From: Shewanella gaetbuli
GTDB lineage: Bacteria; Pseudomonadota; Gammaproteobacteria; Enterobacterales; Shewanellaceae
Reading direction: 5' to 3'
Assembly (NCBI RefSeq): GCF_023284065.1
Contig: NZ_JAKIKP010000004.1
Location: 248,001-312,000, forward strand
Length of the DNA stretch: 64,000 nt
The notes under the pieces are model-generated. The model was not told the origin of the DNA, did not search any database, and saw nothing but the letters and a program-made list of their open reading frames with translations. Numbering within the stretch: position 1 is the stretch's first letter; the number at the start of each line of letters is the position of its first letter. The position numbers were made by a program, and so were the translations under genes. Positions 57,192 through 64,000 of the stretch are shown here, piece by piece.

Positions 57192-58763
57192 TTAACGCAT
57201 TGCCATTAACATTTCTTGTGGATTTTCTAGGTAGTGTTTCCACAAATTACAGAAGCGCGCAATGGTGCCACCGTCAATTACTCGGTGATCGCCTGACCAG
57301 CTTACCTGCATTATTTTACGTGCTTCAACGTCACCATTTTCATTAAATCTTGGTAAGTTTTGCAATTTGCCTAGTGCCACAATCGCCACTTCTGGCTTAT
57401 TGATAATTGGCGTTGCCACTGTTCCACCTAAGGCACCGATATTTGAAATAGAGATAGTCCCTTCTTTCAAATCAGCCGGTGACACTCGGCCACTTCTGGC
57501 ATCTGTGGTTAAACGAGTAATTTCAGCGGCCACTTCTAGAATAGATTTTAAGTGCACGTCTTTTACATTGGGAACTAATAGGCCCACTTTTGAATCAACA
57601 GCCATACCAATATTGTGGCGTGACTTATACGTTAACTCAGTACAATCAGCATTAACTTGACTGTTTAAGATTGGGAACTCATTGATGGCTAAAGACATGG
57701 CTTTCATGAAAAATGGCATCATCGTCAACTTAACTTCTTCAGTTGAATAACGTTTTTTCATGCTTTCACGTAAGGCAACTAACTCAGTTAAATCAAACTC
57801 TTCACAATAGGTAAAGTGAGGAATAGAAGAGACTGACTCAACCATCATTTTAGCCATAACCGCTTTAACACCTTTAATAGGCTCAACTCGGTCTGCTATA
57901 GAATGATTAACGACTGCAACGCTGGTATTAGTGCTTGCTGTACCCTTGTCTGAAGCGCTTGCTGTTGAAGTAACTGCACCTTGCTGATGTAGCTCGATAT
58001 CCTGCTTGTAAACGCGGCCATTCTTTCCAGAACCTTTCACATCAGCAATATTAATATCTAAACTACGAGCCATACGTCTAACCGCTGGGCTTGCTAACGC
58101 TTTACCTTGTGGAATAGGTTCTGCAACTACAGGCTGGCTAACGGTGGCAGTTTGTTGTACGGGAGCTTCAACTGCACTAGATTGGTTAGCAGTGCCTTCC
58201 ACTTCAATAGCGTATAAAGGGCTATGTACTTTAGCTAGTTGACCTTTTCGGTAATAATGCTTAACAATTTTACCCGCTTTCATGGCAGGAATTTGTACCA
58301 GCGCTTTATCTGTCATCACATCAGCAATTGGCTGATCTTCAACCACTGTTTCGCCTTCAGCAACTAACCACTCGACTAATTCACATTCAACAATACCTTC
58401 GCCGATATCAGGTAATAAAAAGTCTTCAGTGGCATTAGAGGCTACAGATTCACTTACAGGTGATGCTGGTGTCTGTTGTTCAACTTGCACCGTTTCTTGA
58501 GTTGGTACAGATGGCTCGTTGCTATCAGAAATGTCTACAGCATATAAAGGCGCATGTACTTTAGCGATATCACCTTTAGCATAATATAGCTTAGCAATCA
58601 CACCTGCATTGGGCGCTGGAATTTGCACTAAGGCTTTATCAGTCATTACATCTGCAATAGGTTGGTCTTCAACAACCGTATCACCTTCGGCGACTAACCA
58701 TTCAACCAATTCACACTCAACAACACCTTCACCGATGTCGGGTAAAATAAAATCTTTAATCAT
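57192..58763 (-). CDS. bkdB: Branched-chain 2-oxoacid dehydrogenase E2, two lipoyl domains
   Basis: This 523-residue dihydrolipoyl acyltransferase starts at ATG 58763, 5 nt after AGGAG. Two near-identical lipoyl domains lie at about 1-78 and 114-188, with lipoylated Lys43 and Lys153 in identical MTDKALVQIP contexts. A Pro/Ala/Gln-rich linker, an E1/E3-binding domain (SPAVRRMARSLDI, about 222-260) and the catalytic domain with SWSGDHRVIDGG follow. It transfers branched acyl groups to CoA. It is the last gene of the E1alpha-E1beta-E2 set; the E3 gene is not in the window. Confidence 0.93.
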   Translation of the reverse strand: MIKDFILPDIGEGVVECELVEWLVAEGDTVVEDQPIADVMTDKALVQIPAPNAGVIAKLYYAKGDIAKVHAPLYAVDISDSNEPSVPTQETVQVEQQTPASPVSESVASNATEDFLLPDIGEGIVECELVEWLVAEGETVVEDQPIADVMTDKALVQIPAMKAGKIVKHYYRKGQLAKVHSPLYAIEVEGTANQSSAVEAPVQQTATVSQPVVAEPIPQGKALASPAVRRMARSLDINIADVKGSGKNGRVYKQDIELHQQGAVTSTASASDKGTASTNTSVAVVNHSIADRVEPIKGVKAVMAKMMVESVSSIPHFTYCEEFDLTELVALRESMKKRYSTEEVKLTMMPFFMKAMSLAINEFPILNSQVNADCTELTYKSRHNIGMAVDSKVGLLVPNVKDVHLKSILEVAAEITRLTTDARSGRVSPADLKEGTISISNIGALGGTVATPIINKPEVAIVALGKLQNLPRFNENGDVEARKIMQVSWSGDHRVIDGGTIARFCNLWKHYLENPQEMLMAMR

Positions 58764-58771
58764 GACCACTC

Positions 58772-59749
58772 CTAAAATGCCATTGTGGCCTTGATGGCTT
58801 CATATGTTTTCAGCTCATCTGGCATGTATTCTTTTTCGTGGACTAATGGATACGGTGTATCTAAACCACAAACTCGGCTAATGGGCGATTCTAGATATAA
58901 GAAACACTCTTGTTGAATCGTCGCAGCTATTTCACCCGCAAAACCACCGGTTAATGGCGCTTCATGGTTAATCACTAATCGCCCTGTCTTTTTAACAGAT
59001 GCAGCAACCGTATCGATATCCCAAGGTGATAAAGTGCGTAAATCGATAATTTCACATGAAATGCCCTCTTTTTCAGCCATTTCACAGGATTTTTCAACGA
59101 TCTCCATTTGTGCACCCCAAGCCAGCACAGTAATATCTGTACCTTGCTTAACCACATCAGCTTTACCCAGTTCGATTTCATAATCGCCCTCTGGCACTTC
59201 ACCCACTGAAGCACGATACAAGCGTTTAGGCTCAAAGAAGATCACCGGATTAGGATCACGAATTGCGGCTAACAATAGTCCTTTAGCTTGCTCTGGGTTT
59301 CTTGGCACAACCACTTTTAAACCTGGAGTTTGAGTAAAATAAGCTTCTGGTGATTGTGAATGGTAATGTCCACCCGCAATACCGCCACCATAAGGTGTAC
59401 GGAAGGTTAACCCGCCAACATTAAATTCATTACCACTACGGTAGCGGAACTTAGCCGATTCATTCACTATTTGATCAAAAGCTGGAAAGATATAGTCAGC
59501 AAACTGAATCTCAGCCACAGGGGTCATACCGTGTGAGGCTAAACCATTAGCAAAACCTGCAATACCTTGCTCTGTCAAAGGCGTATTAAAGCAACGGTCA
59601 CGGCCAAACTGCTCTTGTAAACCGGAAGTTGCACGGAAAACACCACCAAAGTGGCCCACATCTTCACCAAAAACAACCATGCGCTCATCAGCTTTCATGG
59701 CAATTGATAACGCCTCATTAATGGCGTGTAACATATTCATTTGAGCCAC
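58772..59749 (-). CDS. bkdA2: Branched-chain 2-oxoacid dehydrogenase E1 beta subunit
   Basis: This 325-residue subunit pairs with E1 alpha to decarboxylate branched 2-oxoacids with thiamine diphosphate. Features are [52 protein letters not shown] and [13 protein letters not shown]. The start is a GTG 3 nt after the E1 alpha stop; an ATG three codons later is an alternative. It lies 8 nt before the E2 start. Confidence 0.93.
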   Translation of the reverse strand: MAQMNMLHAINEALSIAMKADERMVVFGEDVGHFGGVFRATSGLQEQFGRDRCFNTPLTEQGIAGFANGLASHGMTPVAEIQFADYIFPAFDQIVNESAKFRYRSGNEFNVGGLTFRTPYGGGIAGGHYHSQSPEAYFTQTPGLKVVVPRNPEQAKGLLLAAIRDPNPVIFFEPKRLYRASVGEVPEGDYEIELGKADVVKQGTDITVLAWGAQMEIVEKSCEMAEKEGISCEIIDLRTLSPWDIDTVAASVKKTGRLVINHEAPLTGGFAGEIAATIQQECFLYLESPISRVCGLDTPYPLVHEKEYMPDELKTYEAIKATMAF

Positions 59750-59752
59750 GGC

Positions 59753-60931
59753 TTATATTCTCCCTGCACTTTTTGGATAGGCTTTTGGATATTTCTTAAT
59801 GTGTTGTTTCAACTCTTTTAATTGCTTATTTAGCACTGGAGTAGGTTTGTCATACACATCTTCAATGATTTCATCCAAATGTGGTACAGGTAGCTTTTCG
59901 GCTACTTTTACTGCGGCTAACACTTCTTCACGATATCGTTCATGTGCTTTAGCGTCTTCTTCTTCGGTTAACCAACCTTTATTAATTAACCAAAGTTTGA
60001 AACGTTTTACCGGATCATGTAATTGCCATTTTGCTTCTTCATCTTTAGAACGGTAACCCGATGGATCATCAGAAGAAGAATGTGCACCTAAACGATAGGT
60101 CATCGCTTCAATCAATACTGGCGCATTGTGCTCTAAAGCATAAGCTCTTGCTTGTTGAGTGGCGGCTAAAACAGCAAGCATGTCATTTCCGTCCACTCGA
60201 ATAGTGTGCATACCATAACCGACACCGCGGCTAGCAATACCATTACCTGCAAACTGCTCATCAGTAGGCGTCGAAATAGCATAACCATTGTTTCTGCAGA
60301 AGAATATAACTGGCGCTTTTAATACTGCAGCCATATTTAAACCGGCGTGGAAATCCCCTTCTGATGCAGCACCTTCACCAAAATAGCAAACAGTAACATT
60401 ACGTTCGCCTTTCAGCTTTTGGGCATAGGCAACACCTGAAGCTTGTGGGATTTGAGTGGCTAATGGCGAAGAAATAGTATGATAATTTAATGCCTGACTA
60501 CCATAATGAATTGGCATTTGGCGGCCTTTACCCAAGTCTTTTTCATTACTGAACATTTGATTCATGAATTGTTCAGTTGAGAAACCTCGATAACGAATTG
60601 CCGCATGTTCACGGTACTGGGCCAAAATGACATCGTTTTGATCGAGGGCTGCAACACTCCCTACAATCGCGGCTTCCTCACCGGTACATGTCATATAAAA
60701 GCTAATACGCCCTTGGCGCTGTGCACCTAGCATACGTTCGTCTAAAACACGGGTGAAAACACAGGTATCGTAAATTTTGTTTGCAATGTCTTTATCAATG
60801 ACGGGAAGAACTGCATTTTCATAGGTCGTTCCATCTGCTTGTAAAACTCGCAGAATTGGAATGTGCAATGACGCCTTGTCTAGAAAGCTGACACGATGCA
60901 CTGTTTCGTTGTTCAGTGTTGCGTTGCTCAT
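59753..60931 (-). CDS. bkdA1: Branched-chain 2-oxoacid dehydrogenase E1 alpha subunit
   Basis: This 392-residue subunit binds thiamine diphosphate through YFGEGAASEGDFHAGLN and FFCRNNGYAIS. The phosphorylation-loop region YRLGAHSSSDDPSGYR and YREHAAIRYRG are typical of branched-chain E1 alpha rather than pyruvate dehydrogenase. With E1 beta and E2 it degrades leucine, isoleucine and valine keto acids and supplies branched acyl-CoA primers. It is the first gene of the operon. Confidence 0.93.
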   Translation of the reverse strand: MSNATLNNETVHRVSFLDKASLHIPILRVLQADGTTYENAVLPVIDKDIANKIYDTCVFTRVLDERMLGAQRQGRISFYMTCTGEEAAIVGSVAALDQNDVILAQYREHAAIRYRGFSTEQFMNQMFSNEKDLGKGRQMPIHYGSQALNYHTISSPLATQIPQASGVAYAQKLKGERNVTVCYFGEGAASEGDFHAGLNMAAVLKAPVIFFCRNNGYAISTPTDEQFAGNGIASRGVGYGMHTIRVDGNDMLAVLAATQQARAYALEHNAPVLIEAMTYRLGAHSSSDDPSGYRSKDEEAKWQLHDPVKRFKLWLINKGWLTEEEDAKAHERYREEVLAAVKVAEKLPVPHLDEIIEDVYDKPTPVLNKQLKELKQHIKKYPKAYPKSAGRI

Positions 60932-61097
60932 AATTATGCTCTTATTCTTGTGGTGTGTTACCTGATGGCAACACTCTAATTATAGATTGCGGTCTGACAT
61001 TACGTTAACGTAAACTACCATTCAATAGTTTTTCGTTTAAGTTATGCATTTTTAGTCACTTTATTTGTATATTTTGCTTTACGCCATACTTTGACGA

Positions 61098-62141
61098 TTA
61101 GCTAACTGGCGCATCTTGTGTTGGCACCAAGCATAATACTGTTCTTTGTCCAATCGGCACATTTGCGTTCGGAAACACTATCGCTTCCACTTCCGCTTCA
61201 ACTTTTATGTCAGCACCATTTTCTGTAGCAAGCGTCTCGCCCTTTACAAAGCGACTGAAATTAGGCGCATCTTTGGCAAAGGAAAACTCAAAGTCATCTG
61301 CTTGTTTATTGATAGACCGTGACACTTTATACAAATTCAGTTGAGTGGCGTCATATTGAGGTAAATTTACACTTTCTTGACTAATCAATTGGGTCAACAT
61401 CTGTTTAGTATCATGAAAACGTGTCATGTCATTTTCACCAAAAGGCATGACCTTACCTAACTCAACAGTAAATGCATCTGCATTGAATTGCTCAGATGAA
61501 TAATAACTGAATGTGGTAGTCGGTTCGTGATGAAAAAGTATGGTATCTACACCGCATTTTGCCAAAAACATCATTTGCTCGGCACTATAACTTCGTCCCG
61601 GACGATAAGGATATATAGCAAACTTCTCATGTTTAGACGGGCGAATTGCCGTGTGTAAATCATAATGAATGCGTTGGCTATTTGCTGCACCTTGATTAAA
61701 AAAGTCAGCAACATATTGTTCTAACGCTTGAGCCCTTTTGCGCTCTTGATTAACCAACCCTTCACCTTTTGAGTGCGCTCCGCTGAATAAGCGATTCATG
61801 TTTTCTTCAACAAAACGGGTTTTATTAATAATGGCTGGAGGGTTGCCAATCAGAAAAAGGACTCTATGTGTCACGGTAATTTGTTGTTCAAGAATCGCTG
61901 TAATCAGTTGATTACAAATTTCAATCGGTGCAGTTTCATTACCATGAACAGCACAAGACAAAACGATATCTTTATTTACTGCTTGCTGGTTATTAAGCGG
62001 AGTGAACACGATAACGCCGGTGTCTAGTATATCAACCTGGGTATGATCACTTAATTGGAAATGCTGAGTATCGTCGATAAAGAGTGGATTATCTAACGTA
62101 AATGATAAAAAGTTTTTGCTGTCCATAAGCACTGAACTCAA
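61098..62141 (-). CDS. astE: Succinylglutamate desuccinylase / aspartoacylase family
   Basis: This 347-residue zinc enzyme hydrolyses N-succinylglutamate, the last step of the arginine succinyltransferase pathway. Zinc ligands are in [11 protein letters not shown] (His and Glu) and [12 protein letters not shown], and the C-terminal glutamate is in [12 protein letters not shown]. The start is a TTG at 62141 with AAGGAG 6 nt upstream; the next ATG, five codons in, is too far from it. No other ast genes are near. It is divergent from msrA. Confidence 0.88.
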   Translation of the reverse strand: MSSVLMDSKNFLSFTLDNPLFIDDTQHFQLSDHTQVDILDTGVIVFTPLNNQQAVNKDIVLSCAVHGNETAPIEICNQLITAILEQQITVTHRVLFLIGNPPAIINKTRFVEENMNRLFSGAHSKGEGLVNQERKRAQALEQYVADFFNQGAANSQRIHYDLHTAIRPSKHEKFAIYPYRPGRSYSAEQMMFLAKCGVDTILFHHEPTTTFSYYSSEQFNADAFTVELGKVMPFGENDMTRFHDTKQMLTQLISQESVNLPQYDATQLNLYKVSRSINKQADDFEFSFAKDAPNFSRFVKGETLATENGADIKVEAEVEAIVFPNANVPIGQRTVLCLVPTQDAPVS

Positions 62142-62336
62142 AATGAACTCCTTCTTCTTATTATATTGCCAATTGCTGCATTAGCTATTTGGGGCGCGAT
62201 ATTACCACAAGCAAAGGCAAAATAAATTGATCCGCTACAAAGTCTAAATATTTGCGTAAAGAATACTTGCAATCGAGATATAAACTCATCACAATTATGG
62301 CCATCTAGACTTCTATACGTTTATTAAGGGTAAGTT

Positions 62337-62816
62337 ATGGCGTTAGCAACTTTTGGTGCCGGTTGTTTTTGGGGTGTTGAATATTTTTTTCGTGAAATAA
62401 ACGGCGTAATTAATGCGACTTGTGGCTACATGGGGGGCAAAGATTCAGCTACAACTTATTCAGAAGTTAAAACAGGCACAACTGGACATGCTGAAGTTGT
62501 ACAAGTTGAATTTGATCCTGAATTAGTGAGCTATGAAGAGTTACTAGACGTGTTTTGGAAAAACCACAATCCAACTCAACTCAATATGCAAGGCGGAGAC
62601 ATTGGTAACCAATATCGAAGCACGATTTTTTTCCATGATAAGCAGCAAAAAGCGCTGGCAGAAGCTTCTAAATTGGCATTGGCTAGAAGTGGTAAGTGGG
62701 GCCAACGACATATTGTTACTGAAATTGTCCCATTACAAACCTTCTATATTGCAGAAGAGTATCACCAGAACTATCTTGAAAAAAACAACTTACCTTCTTG
62801 CCATATCAGTTATTAA
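62337..62816 (+). CDS. msrA: Peptide methionine sulfoxide reductase MsrA
   Basis: This 159-residue enzyme reduces the S-form of methionine sulfoxide in proteins. The catalytic Cys10 is in FGAGCFWGVEYFF, and CGYMGGKDSATTYSEVKTGTTGHAEVV is the conserved core in pieces, with HQNYLEKN near the C-terminus. It is shorter than E. coli MsrA (212 residues), as in the compact subgroup. An AAGGG Shine-Dalgarno precedes the ATG. It lies 211 nt before trxB, whose product can recycle it through thioredoxin. Confidence 0.95.
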   Translation: MALATFGAGCFWGVEYFFREINGVINATCGYMGGKDSATTYSEVKTGTTGHAEVVQVEFDPELVSYEELLDVFWKNHNPTQLNMQGGDIGNQYRSTIFFHDKQQKALAEASKLALARSGKWGQRHIVTEIVPLQTFYIAEEYHQNYLEKNNLPSCHISY

Positions 62817-62895
62817 GTTATTTTGACCGTTGTGAATAACATAATGAATGAGCGTTTTCAGTGACATGAATATATTCACAGGCTTTGTAGCCTAG

Positions 62896-63981
<1,086 letters not shown>

Positions 63982-64000
63982 GTTGAATAACTAACTTACG

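Overview
The window is chromosomal DNA of a marine-type gammaproteobacterium. Low-GC codon use, a starch/maltodextrin locus with a Xanthomonas/Caulobacter-type TonB-dependent receptor and a tryptophan-halogenase homologue, a periplasmic nitrate reductase operon, and E. coli-like neighbourhoods (ppsA-ppsR-aroH, folX-yfcH, ptsH-ptsI-crr) together point to the order Alteromonadales. The genus cannot be fixed from the sequence. I see no rRNA or tRNA gene, CRISPR array, prophage or transposase.

Layout. 1-17.2 kb: alpha-glucan utilisation. This holds the 3' end of a TonB-dependent receptor, a halogenase-family flavoprotein, two GH13 amylases, a GH97 alpha-glucosidase, an SLC45/GPH-type sugar permease and a GH15 glucoamylase. 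A DUF805 protein, a DUF808/porin-like pair and a LacI-family regulator follow. Two related palindromes (TGAATACGTATG core) upstream of the GH97 and permease genes are likely operators for that regulator. Between these two genes lies a potentially structured RNA with a terminator/anti-terminator-like arrangement. 17.3-19.8 kb: a DUF3334 (CheX-like) gene divergent from a chemoreceptor. 20.0-22.7 kb: the soluble PTS proteins HPr, EI and EIIA-Glc. 22.9-25.9 kb: ArsC/Spx-like protein, dapE, an M15 peptidase and an alpha/beta-hydrolase homologue whose nucleophile is replaced. 26-31 kb: SpmA-SpmB fusion, lipoprotein aldose 1-epimerase and rsmF. 30.8-34.5 kb: a P-loop kinase overlapping cobB, then fur, a GNAT and a MarR regulator, and a DUF1285 gene. 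34.5-43.6 kb: ydiJ, ppsA divergent from ppsR, aroH and ddl. 43.6-46.2 kb: two overlapping solute-binding proteins without permease genes. 46.3-50.7 kb: napEDABC with candidate FNR and NarP sites. 50.7-55.8 kb: a methyltransferase, an AI-2E family protein, folX-yfcH, a LysR regulator and a VOC protein. 56-64 kb: nadA, a branched-chain 2-oxoacid dehydrogenase operon, astE, msrA and trxB.

How the parts fit. By inference, malto-oligosaccharides enter the periplasm through the TonB receptor. The signal-bearing GH13, GH97 and GH15 enzymes cut them to glucose or maltose, and the permease imports the products. The LacI-family protein probably represses the cluster. HPr, EI and EIIA-Glc could link it to catabolite control. 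Nitrate reductase, ppsA/ppsR and the 2-oxoacid dehydrogenase are core respiratory and carbon-flux functions.

Limits. All families were assigned by reading motifs and from memory of homologues; no search was run. Start sites were revised in many genes where a Shine-Dalgarno sequence or remembered homologue length favoured another codon.
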